This document shows positions 22,160-33,143 of a stretch of DNA of 64,000 nucleotides, piece after piece. The notes under the pieces are model-generated. The model did not search any database. It saw nothing but the letters and a program-made list of their open reading frames with translations, and had not been told where the DNA came from. The stretch comes from Piper betle (Eukaryota > Streptophyta > Magnoliopsida > Piperales > Piperaceae): NCBI GenBank assembly GCA_033002965.1, contig JAURVB010013607.1:1-64000 (forward strand), written 5' to 3'. A program made the position numbers and the translations under genes. Each line of letters starts with the position of its first letter. Positions within the stretch are counted from its first letter, which is position 1.

Positions 22160-25100
22160 AAAATATAAAGTTAGGTATTAATTTTACAAATAGTGTAATT
22201 TAATTAATAGTTGTCTGAGATGATTAAATATGAGTTGTTTGGCATACGAACATGTTAAGGAATAGCATTGAGAAAATTATACATGCAATTGAAATTAAAT
22301 TATGCTAAGGTGCTATTGGAAATACAATTAGAAACCTTAGATTTTTCCTTTATTAGGAAAAAATAACGAATGCATGACTAAAAGGTAAGATGTGAATTAG
22401 TTATTATTAGACATATTTGAGTGGAATCTAGCAGCTTATATATAGTGTTGGAGCACTGATAAGACCGTGGATTATATTATCACGACTAAAAATAATGAGC
22501 TGATAGATTCATGATATAGATCGAGGTTACCTATTAGGTTAATGGATTGTACTTCAAATGGATGGTGAATGCCTATTCGTAAAGATCTAATTTTATTAAA
22601 TAATTGTACATAATTTTGTTATTAATGTGGATAGTGCGATTAAATTTCTTCAGGTATGATTATGGTTATAGTTACACGCATCCATTCCATTCATGCATTA
22701 TATAGCTAGCTTGAGTGTTAGTATTTAATTTGATTGTGTAAGTACGGAGTATGAACTTGCCATCTAGGTGCGAGACCTCGTTTGAAACTTCTACCAGGTT
22801 CGTTTTGGACTTGTTCCCCTGCTTGTCACTTTACTCTATTATGGTTTACTTCTATTGCTGAAGAACATGTTAAGTAGTGCTTTATTGGATCCCACTTATC
22901 ACGGGTCATTCAGACGACTGTTTTCCAGATTAATAACCCTCGAGGATGAGATGCCTTGAGTCTAATTTTAAAAAATATGATCCACCGCAAGTTGCCTTCA
23001 GGCAGATGATAATAAATCCCTCCTCATGCTAATATAAAATTTTATCAAGTTTTCAATAAGACGAAAGATGAGAAACCGGCTCACACATACTATGAATGGG
23101 TGCACGCGCCAATCATAGCAGGTTCTGGATTAGTGAGAGGGTTGTTTCATTCTTGATGGATCCTGACAACTCTGCATGGAGTTTGATCACACCCGAAGAA
23201 ACGTAGATATTTACGAGTAGTGCTTAGGACAATGCACGTCTGGACATGTAGTTCAAATGCTACTAAAGGCGACTGTCTGAGAGTACTCGATCTTCGTGCT
23301 CAGGGCCATGAGGAATATGGAAGAAAGGAGAGTTTAGGATATATAGGTAGTCTTAAAGGACCAAAAGAAAATGAGAAAATGACGAGAGAGGCATCAGTAG
23401 ACCAGTCAATTTAAGATGTTATCGGGTTGATAGCCTGATGGCTCCCGAGTATATGCCCTCTAGTGAGACCAACAGAAATTATACACGGTTTTCTTTAAAA
23501 TAAGAATGAACTCTCATATGCTGGTTTGTTATAGTTATTTCTAGAACAATAACCATTTTCCGGCGAGCCACCACCACCGCCTCTGTTTTAGCCATTTTCC
23601 GACGAGCCACCACCTCGGCCGACCACGTCAACATCGTGGATGTGTCGGGCTCGCCGAGCCGGTTCCAATAGTACCCAATATGACCACTTTCCGGCCAGTA
23701 GACGCTACTGGGGACTGTCACCGAAAAACTGCCGGAAGCTGCCGGAAAACTACTGAAACCTACCGGAAAACCGCCGGAAAATCGAATTGTTGGAATTCGC
23801 CGGATCTTCCAAGGAGTTCATCCTGTTGAACCCGATCGAACTTTGGACGCCGACTAGCGCCGAATTCAAGCTCTGAGACACGCGACGAAACCCTAGCCGT
23901 CACCGATTGCCGATGACGTGAGGTATAATTACCTCCGATTTAATTATTTAAAATTTATGAAAGCATGCTAGGATTGAATAATTGTCATGATAAATGTATG
24001 AGTATGAATGCATTTATGAATGCATGATGCAATTAATTGAGAATGAATGTTAAGTGATCTAATGAGGTAGATCGATTCTCAGCATGATAAGTGATCATGA
24101 CGTAACTTAGAAAAATAGTACAAAATTGGTATGATTAGGATGACTTAGAATTATTTTCACATTCTGATTATCTGATTGTTGATGGATGTTATTCGTATTG
24201 TGTGATGTTCATTGAGTTTGATGCATCATTTAGTTAGTGGGCGTTAGTATTTAGTTTTGATGTGTAGTTATGGAGTAGGAGCTCGCCGCCTAGGCGCGAT
24301 GTGGAGCTTCTCCAGTCCGTTTAGGACTCATCTATGTTTTACGCTCTTCTATTGTATGTTTATTTTATTATCTGTCGGACGGGTTAAGTGGCGTTTTATC
24401 GGATCCCACTTAACTCAAGCCATTTAACCAAATAGTTTTCCGGATTAATAACCCCTCGAGGATGATTTCGAAAACAAGATCCACCACAAGTTGCCTTCGG
24501 GCCTATTATATAAATCCCTACCCAGCCCTATATACATATAGTTTTCGCGTTTTCAGTGAGACGAGAGATGGAGAAACCGACTGCACATACCATGAGCGGA
24601 TGTCGTAACAGTCAAAGTGGGCTCTGGATTAGTACCAGTGGACTGTTCCATTCCTGAGGGATCCTGACAACTCAGCGTTTAAGTTCCTCACACCCGGAGA
24701 ACGTAGAGGTTTACGGGTATTGTTTAGTACAGAGCATGTCCGGACTTGTGGTTCAAAAGTGTATTAAAGGCGACTGCTTGAGAATACTCGGCCTTCGTGC
24801 TCAAGGCCAGGAGAAATATGGAGGTAAGGAGAGGGCTTAGGATTTGAGACCAGAAAATGAAATAAGAAAATGTCGAGAGCGGCATCAGCATCAGCAGATC
24901 AGTAAGTTCGGGATGCTATCGGTCTGCAGCCCAGTGGCTCCTCAATAGTGCCCTTCAGAGTGTTCACGTGGAGTATATGATGTTTTCTTTCATATGAGAG
25001 TTTGCTCTCATAGCCAGCTTGTTATAGTTATTTTATTTTCCAAACCAGTAACACTTGTTAGTGACGTGTTTGTATACTATATGTATGTAATAATCACGAG

Positions 25101-25679
25101 TTAGAGGAGCCAGCTTGGACGGAGGAGTATTGTGGTCGCTTGCACACATGTCAGTCGATATAGTGGTTAATATTCTATTTATGATGCTCTTATATTGTGA
25201 ATGTTATGAAATGCTACGACATAATAGGATATAATTAAATGTAAAGATATGATGATGTGACATGATTGAATGTTAAGATATGATGATAGAATGTGAAACA
25301 TGAATAGATTGCGAGTAAACAGTATATCAAATTGTGTGAATAAAGTTGCGTAATATATAGATACATATTTGTATATATATTTATATATAGTATTTTGACA
25401 AGGTAACCCCAATTCCACTTTTAGGGGAAATTTTGTCCTTTTTATTTCAGAATTTTCATCGATTTTGATCGTAATTGTAATGGTGTGTAATTTACTTTGC
25501 ATGTCATTCATGTAATACCATGTTAGGGTTTGTGATTTATCTATGCATTGCGAGTTGTATTTTGATCTTAAGAAGCTGAGATTGGATCTACAGGAGTTAG
25601 GTTCAGGTTAGTCGACCTAACCAGGGTCTGTAACATGCCAGTTTGGTTCACGAGCGTGAACCGGATTTGGGGTGTTACA
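22160..25679 (+). repeat. plus-oriented LTR-type repeat tract, at least two tandem units
   Basis: It ends GGATTTGGGGTGTTACA at 25679. Two units run in the same order: 'tattggatcccacttatcac' at 22885 and 'tatcggatcccacttaactc' at 24390; 'ccctcgaggatgag' and 'cccctcgaggatgatt'; and an 'aaggcgactgtctgagagta / aaggcgactgcttgagaata' module at about 23265 and 24765. Between them, 23540-23940 is GC-richer and repeats 'ggcgagccaccacc' and 'gccggaaaac' words. All modules also occur reversed at 11-14 kb. No retroviral protein motif was found. Confidence 0.55.
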
Positions 25680-25967
25680 ATATGTGTTTGATCTAATATT
25701 TAATTTTAGTTACGATATATTATGATGTGATAAATTTTATTGTATTGAAATGACTTAAAAATGTTGAGAATATTATGACAAATGTGATAGATGAGATCAG
25801 CAAAACGGTTCAAGACCCAATTTATGAAACAAACAGAAGAAATGACAGATATAATAGAAATAATAGACAAAATAAACAAATGGCTCAAGATCTGTCTTTG
25901 ATTTTGTTATTATAAAAATTATGGTGTGCTGAAAATGAAAATTTTGTTTTGTTTGATGATGATGATG

Positions 25968-25969
<2 letters not shown>

Positions 25970-26011
<42 letters not shown>
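25970..26011. repeat. (AT)n microsatellite
   Basis: An uninterrupted AT run of about 42 bases following a short GAT run. Confidence 0.9.
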
Positions 26012-26012
<1 letters not shown>

Positions 26013-26149
26013 TGTTTGATGACATTATGCCCATTTTATTTTAAAATTTTTTATCGATTTTATTGTGATTATTTTTTATTATAAATTATGTCATATCATT
26101 CATATAGTATTATATTAAGTTCCTTAAATCTCATACATGCATTACGAGA

Positions 26150-26271
26150 TTTATCTTCTGTCTTAATACGTTGAAAATAAATCGTTTCAGGTTATATTCG
26201 GGTAACTGACCTAATTGGGTAACTCGTAATATTTTGGTTCAGTTAAACAATGAACCGGATTTAAGGTATTC

Positions 26272-26272
<1 letters not shown>
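26150..26272 (+). repeat. decayed LTR terminus
   Basis: The words 'gttcagttaaacaatgaacc' and 'ggatttaaggtattcca' correspond to the terminus at 25620-25679 but with many substitutions, so this is an older copy of the same family. Confidence 0.4.

Positions 26273-26321
<49 letters not shown>
26273..26321. repeat. (ATT)n microsatellite
   Basis: About sixteen ATT units directly after the decayed LTR end. The following 26322-26860 is very AT-rich with no recognised feature. Confidence 0.9.
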
Positions 26322-26860
26322 GGAAAACATTGGAGTATAATTATGTCTAAATTAAAATTTTTAAAAATATTGATAAATTTTAATATATTTATAATTATGC
26401 CACTCAAAATAATTTTTTTGTTTAATACATATTATTATTATTTATTAAAAAAGATTTCAGCATAATTATACTTAAATTTAAAATTTTAAAATATTAATAA
26501 ATTAAATAATTATATTGTTCGAATTAAATTTGTTATCTAATATACATTCCTAATTTATTTTTTAATTTTATTTATTTATTTATATATTATTATTTATTAT
26601 TAAAAAGACTTATAGTATAATTTATGTAAACTGAAAATCTTTATAAAAATAAATTTATTTAATTATTAAAATTTTTATCTACTAAAATTAAAACTATTTT
26701 AAAGTTTGTATGAAACTGTTATATTTTTTAAAATAAATAAATATTCAAAAATAATATAGTAGCATTTTCAAAATTATTTTTTATTGATTTTTGGGAGTGA
26801 TGTTTAGTTTTTAATTCTTTTTTATATATTAAAGTTTTTTAATTTTATTTTCAAGTTTTT

Positions 26861-27650
26861 TTTAAAATTTGTTTAAAGTTAAAATTTTTAATGTTTTAAA
26901 CCTAAATTTTATATTATTTTTTGAAAGATCAGGATGCACCAGGGGTATACAGCCTTCGCCCAAGCGACATCCACGTGTTCCGACTTTGTCTCATACCCTT
27001 GCTAGCCTGCCCGCCCAATTCGGCTCCACCCCTCCCTCCGATCGCCGCCCCCTCCTCAGTCCTCCCTCTTCCCTAGGGTTCAGGCCTCCGATCGCCTTCC
27101 CCATCACACACCATCCCCTTATTTTTCATCAACTTCCCTCCCTCGTCGAAGATCTGGTCCCATTACACCCACCTTATTATTAGCAGAGATTCCTTGATTG
27201 TTTTGTTTAGTTGGATAGGCTGTAGTTCTTCTTCGCACGTCCTTTTCAGGTTTTTGTGAGCATTGAGGATCTGGTTTTGTGGTTGAGTTTTTTTTGGGTG
27301 GCGATTGGGTGTTTGCATGTTTGGTTTTTTGTTGGAAGGTTGAGATTTGCTGTTTTTTAATTAGTTAGATCGTTTGTAGGTCTTCTTGCAGTTTTGCAGG
27401 TTGTGTGGTTGAATTTTGGTGGCGATTTGGTGTTGGCATATTTGGTTTTGGAAGGTTGGGAGGTAGAGTCGTTGATGGTATGCGGCGCTAGCATTTTGAG
27501 TGCTGTCTCACGGTCGGCGGCGGGGGGTGTCCGAATCGGAGGTCGGGGAGTGCGATTGCTGGGGAAGGGTGGGGATTTGGATGTTAGATTAGGGTTGAGG
27601 CTGAGTTTGAGGTTGTGTTTGCATCGGGGGTTTAGAGCGGTGGGGGAACG
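26861..27650 (+). promoter_or_regulatory. probable 5' UTR region of the clade F PP2C
   Basis: C/T-rich sequence from about 26935 ('cccttgctagcctgcccgcc', 'ctagggttcaggcctccgat') looks like a plant 5' leader. It is followed at about 27185-27400 by T-rich, intron-like sequence ending in 'ttcttgcag'. Transcript ends cannot be fixed. A short frame from the ATG at 27475 ends at a TGA (27652-27654) overlapping the main start codon; it matters only if this stretch is in the mature mRNA. Confidence 0.35.
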
Positions 27651-28509
27651 ATGATGGTTGACGCCAGCACTGCGGCAGCGCCCGGGGCGGTCTCGAGTGT
27701 CTTGCCGGAGAAGGATGCTTCTGATGACGGTGGCTATGGCAGCGGGGGTTGGAAAAGGTATACTTTCAAGTACCTTTTTTGCATGTTCCTTTACTTGGTG
27801 TTCTGAATATAAGTAAGATGTTCTATGTGATGATTAGGTTTTGCTGTTTATCGTCCCTAATTGAAGGAAAGCAGTTTTGGGCCTGCTAACATTGGCACAC
27901 TTGTTTTAAGTATCTAGAGGTTGTGTCCTGCCTAACTAAGTTTTATCTAATTGCTAATGTAATTGATTTGCTAAAACAAAGAGGACGTTAGTGTTTTGAT
28001 ACTGAGTATCGACATGAATACATAGATGCATATGACTGGAAATTGCTGCGTTTGTAATTCTAAGCCTTTTCGTGCTCACTGATGATTTTATGATTTTTCT
28101 GTTGTATGGCTTTAACAATGCTCAACCGAGATTGTTTGAATTTCGGGTTTGTATCTAATGCGGTTGGTGTTCATCCTTCAGTGATGATGGACGGCTTAGT
28201 TTTGGATATGCCAGCTTCAGGGGAAAGAGGGCAAGCATGGAGGATTTTTTTGATGTCAAGATGACTACAATAAATGGCCAAGAAGTTTGCATGTTTGGAA
28301 TTTTTGATGGTTCTTTCTCTTTTTCTGTTTATCTACTTGTGTTTGTCTTTGTGGTCTAAGTTCTGGTTCTGACTTTATCTTTTATAATTTATTTAATAGG
28401 GCATGGTGGCCCCCTTGCTGCTGAATATTTGAAGAAGCATCTATTTGAGAATCTTATAAGGCATCCACAGTTTACAACAGATACTAAATCGGCTATAAGT
28501 ATGTATTGC

Positions 28510-28600
<91 letters not shown>

Positions 28601-30947
28601 TTATAATGCTGGGCCATGTTGATGTGATGTGTATTTAAAAATGAATCTGTTTGTTTTCCCTGTTGAATTGCAGGTGAAACATACAAGAGGACTGATGCAG
28701 ATTTTATTGAGCAAGAAACTAATAATTTTAGAGATGATGGTTCAACAGCTTCTACAGCAGTTCTTGTTGGCAGCCATATGTATGTAGCAAATGTTGGTGA
28801 TTCACGTGCTGTTATATCAAAAGCTGGCAAAGGTATTAGTTGATCATTTTTACTTGTACTTGTTTTCATAAGATTATTCTTTGTCTTTTAAATCTTTCTT
28901 TTCAAAATTTTCAGTTTGTGAGTCCGCCAAATTGTACATCAACAAGCAAATCTGAGTACAAAGTTTAGTCCTATGATTCTACCATTAACTCAAGCTATTG
29001 AGGAAGCATAAATTGATTTTAGTAAAGTAGCAAGGAAAGGATCAAAAAGACCTAAGTATTACGTCTGTTGCCCATTTTGAGAAGTTCAAATACTATCTTA
29101 ATTACGAGTGGATGATGATGTCAGATATTGTAAAGATATGAACAAGTAGCTGATTTGTTTTTAAATTGTTAAATATTATAGCCATTGCCCTCTCCGACGA
29201 TCATAAACCAAATAGAAGTGATGAGCGGAAGAGAATCGAAAATGCTGGTGGAGTTGTTATATGGGCTGGTAAGATTTCCCCCCTAGCAATCTACTGTATA
29301 TTTTAGCTGCATTTTATTTGTTATATGATACAATTTGCTGTCTTGGCTTACTTTTGAGCAGTTATGTTTGGTTAATATCCCTAAGCTGATGACTTGTGAG
29401 GTTACAATCAAACCTTGTACTATCTGTGTCTTGAAAGAACTGTTTATTATAGATGGTGCTAGATCTTCAGTATTTTTTCTAGAGATGTAGTGCAAAGTCT
29501 AAGATGATTTTCTTGTCATTAGATTGTTAGTTTTTATTTTTGTCATGGTCTGGTCAGCTACTAGTCATCAAAGAATAAAAATGTTATGCCATGGATATAC
29601 TGGTAAAGTTTGGTTGAACGGTTGTGTAATATTACAAGAAACAGTATTGTGTGGGTTGTTTTAGGTACTTGGAGGGTTGGAGGTGTGTTGGCTATGTCTC
29701 GTGCTTTTGGAAACCGCATGCTAAAGCCGTTTGTGGTGGCTGAACCTGAGATTCAGGTTTTTTTAATAAAATTTCATTAATTTTGTTACATTTAAGTTTT
29801 CATGAATTAAGGATTTGCTTTGGTGCTCCTGCTTTGTGTTAATGTCCTAAAAAACGAATATATTCTATTGATTTGATTTGAGAAAGCTTTTTTGGGTGAA
29901 CTTAGTTGACTTTAATTGACGTAGTGTGCAAAAAATGTTCCAAAAATATATAGTTTAATTTTCAGTTTATTTCCCACACGTGCTGCCAAGTGTTTTGGGG
30001 GGACATCTTCTTGGTTTTTGGCTTTCTATGTTTGCTTTCTTGAGTTTTTTCATCTGTCTTCAATCTCTTGATAGTATGTGGCAAGAGCTTGGATAACAGT
30101 TGATTTTTCCTTTTAGCCATGAAGTATATGATGATTTTGTCACTAAGCTGTTTGTGTGCTTCCTTTTTGTACCCTTAGTAACCTATACCAAGGTATGATT
30201 CATATTTCTGGACTCATTTGTAATCCTAAAGAAGGTTCTTATGGTAACAGTTTTCAGTCTGATCACATGGCTTCTGGGTCCATCTGTTCAACAATATTTT
30301 ATTATTGATCCTGTAATCTATATTTACTTTGTGTGACTATTTATTATCTTAGATATATGTTGCAGGAACAAGAGGTAGAGAAGGACTTGGAGTTTTTGGT
30401 GTTGGCAAGTGACGGCTTGTGGGATGTGGTGCCAAATGAGGTCTCTCTCTTTTCCCTTCCTTTTTTTTGCCATGTGGAAGATGTTTACATGTCTTATCTA
30501 TTTTCTTTTTTTAACCTTTCTGAGATAGCATCTGGCTGAAAATTATGTGCCTTAGATATGAACTTTTATTTTATTGAAAATGACTTCTGATTGCTGATTT
30601 GTTGTCTCTGTACTTACTGGATAGTTCGCTGAAAAGTGGACATAACAATTGTTGTTCTGTCTTTGTGGTTAAAGGACGCTGTCTCTCTTGCGAGAACAGA
30701 AGATGATCCAGAGTCAGCTGCTCGCAAATTGACAGAGGCAGCTTTCACCCGGGGAAGTGCTGATAACATTACATGCATTGTGGTGAGATTTCACCTCGAG
30801 AACACAGAGATGGTTGTGGATGTGCCAGATCAGGGAATTGAGCGGAATATGAATGAGTATTTCATCATTTACATGTGCCGTTCATTGGGTACGTTTGCTG
30901 GATGTGTTTTTGTGAACATTTTAACACATCATGTATGTGTTCGTTGA
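27651..30947 (+). CDS. protein phosphatase 2C, clade F (WIN2/At4g31750-like)
   Basis: Mg/Mn-dependent Ser/Thr phosphatase of 339 residues; the Arabidopsis relative WIN2 interacts with a bacterial effector. Exons: 27651-27757, 28182-28309, 28400-28498, 28674-28832, 29182-29268, 29665-29756, 30366-30440, 30675-30947. Every junction is GT-AG and phases agree. Motifs: [17 protein letters not shown] (44-58 region), FGIFDGHGG with metal-site D78, [49 protein letters not shown] with D240, and [13 protein letters not shown] with D279. Position 210, after AFG, is Asn where the family usually has Asp. The tail after residue 290 is hydrophobic and unlike relatives; an unseen last intron could account for it. 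The Trp-lock context of clade A is absent. The next gene downstream on the same strand is the RH31 helicase. Confidence 0.9.
28510..28588. repeat. (CT)n(AT)n microsatellite in PP2C intron 3
   Basis: A CT run passes into an AT run starting 12 bases after the donor of intron 3. It is pyrimidine-rich and close to the 5' splice site. Confidence 0.9.
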
Positions 30948-33143
30948 TTATATAAAAAGTTTGTGTGATGGTATAGCGTGCTTGCATGTGCGTTACCTGA
31001 ATAAGAATCTGATAATACAAAAGGGAACATGTAAGTTCTGTCCAAGTGTTTGCGGCCAGGATATTATTCTGTATTTTTTGTGGTCATTAAATGAAATATA
31101 GATAATTAGTTCATTTCCTCACTGATCGCGGAATGTAATTTTGGAAAAAGTAATTTAGCCACCTTGTGTTGTTGGCTGGTTGAAGATTTTAAACATTGTA
31201 ATGAAACTTTAGTTTGTTCCGGTGCGGATTCTGCCATCTATATTGCAATGCATATTTATTCAAGACAGAACATCTGTATGCTGTGAAATACGCGGGTGAG
31301 GAGCTGATGCATTGGTTGGAAGTATTGGCAATGAATGGCTTTGTTAAATATGCATCTATATCTGTTAGTCTCTACTGATTGTACGAGAAGTGTAAATGGT
31401 GTAATATCATCTTCGAACATTGATTTATCAATTTTGATAAAGTAGTTATTAAGTCATCTTTGCCCGCGTAAATTTTCATCATTGAATAATTCGCTACTTA
31501 GATGCATTTGATTTATTTATTTTAACATGAATTTTTTATTTGATAATATGTCCTTGCGCTTTATGTGCTCGGGGAAAAAAACTCTTCTTTAGTCTATTAA
31601 TTACAAAGTTCCGTATGTATTTGATTCTTTTGTTTTTTACATGAATTTTTTTGATTTGATACGTCTTTGCCCTTTATGTGTTAATTGGATGTAGGATGAT
31701 TTCATCGAGTTTCTAATTTCTATGAGATATTGTCGCATTTAATGCAGCCCTCAATCCACCTTCACATCCTACTTAATGCATCGGGGATTCTTCATCAATC
31801 TTGCCTCCCCGTGCTCGGCCGGAGTTGATTGTCTCGGCTGCTGCTGGGCGGAGGTACTTTTATTACCTTCCTGTATTTACTTCTTTGGGGCAGATGGTGA
31901 AGAGTCCGGCTGCTAGGAGCAAGATAATCATAGGGTCCAAGTTCGTTAATCATGGCGTCGACTTAGACATAGAACTTCGTGCTTTACTTTTACCTTATTG
32001 CGCAGTTGCTCCGTCTGCCCTTTTGTTGCCATGATCGACAGGTCTGTTATCTTGCAAGAAGAGATTTAGTACCTTGGAAACTTCCAGTTGAGCACGTACA
32101 TGTTCTGATGGTCTCTATGAAAAGAAAGATTATCTACCTACAGATTTTGGAGATATTAGCAATCGTTGACGCCTGCACGGGATAAATTTTGGGGGATGAT
32201 GTGTTAATATAAAAAATATAAACTGAACAATTATTATACCATTATAAATCACGGCCCTAAGAAAAAACCCCAAAACAGCCAATGACATTCCGAAGGTAAA
32301 AATATAATGCAAGCAAGACCATCATATGTTGGCTCGTAATAGCCCAGCGTGGTTGTACTCAAATCATAGTAGTGGGTCATTTTTTACACGTTGCGGGACA
32401 CTGCTTCATACCCGTTTTACGTTAAAAAAACATTCATGTCTAATATTGTCTGAAACAAGCAAGCAAAAGAAAATATAATGATAGGGATTATAATCAGCAA
32501 CTAATAATGTTATAATGTATATTTAATTTCCATGATATTCAGCTAATGCAAAAAGTAGGCATTTAATTTGAATAAAATTAAGTCTGTGGTTGTCACAAAC
32601 TCCAACCTGGCTTGCGTTGACCATCAAAGGGCTCATTAGTAGCTGTGAGACAGAAAAATAGAAGTTTGGCTAAGCTAACTCAATCATCATGCATTACTTT
32701 TCATCTTTCTTCATAACAATCCTCTATTTAGCTTACACTAAATAAATTCACGCTCATCTCATACATGCAAAAGAATAATAATCAACAGACCTAATCAGTA
32801 GAGTAGATAGTATTTTAGTATTTATTGAATATTGTTAATGGTAATTTAAAAACTGAGCAATTACTAAGTGCTATAACTTATGCACGTCTTAATGCTGATT
32901 TAATTCTACAACAAATAAATGCAGTGAGACCTTTTGGCAAGTGATTATAATTCCACACAAAAATAATAATCTTGCCAGAGCCTGGAGTGGAAAATTAATG
33001 GTTTAAATCAACACCGTAAACCCTAAAATCTTGTAACCTCGGAGTTGTTAAAAATAAAAAAGAAGACCCTCGTCCCCTAAACCCTCCTTCCGCGTTTCCC
33101 CCACCGCCGCCGTCTTCGCCGCTTCCGACGAACACTCCTACCT
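30948..33143. other. intergenic between clade F PP2C and RH31
   Basis: The first few hundred bases are probably PP2C 3' UTR. A modestly GC-richer patch at 31740-32040 holds a 77-codon frame (from 31801) with no known motif; it may be a gene fragment or non-coding RNA. The rest, to 33060, is AT-rich with no feature seen. Confidence 0.35.
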
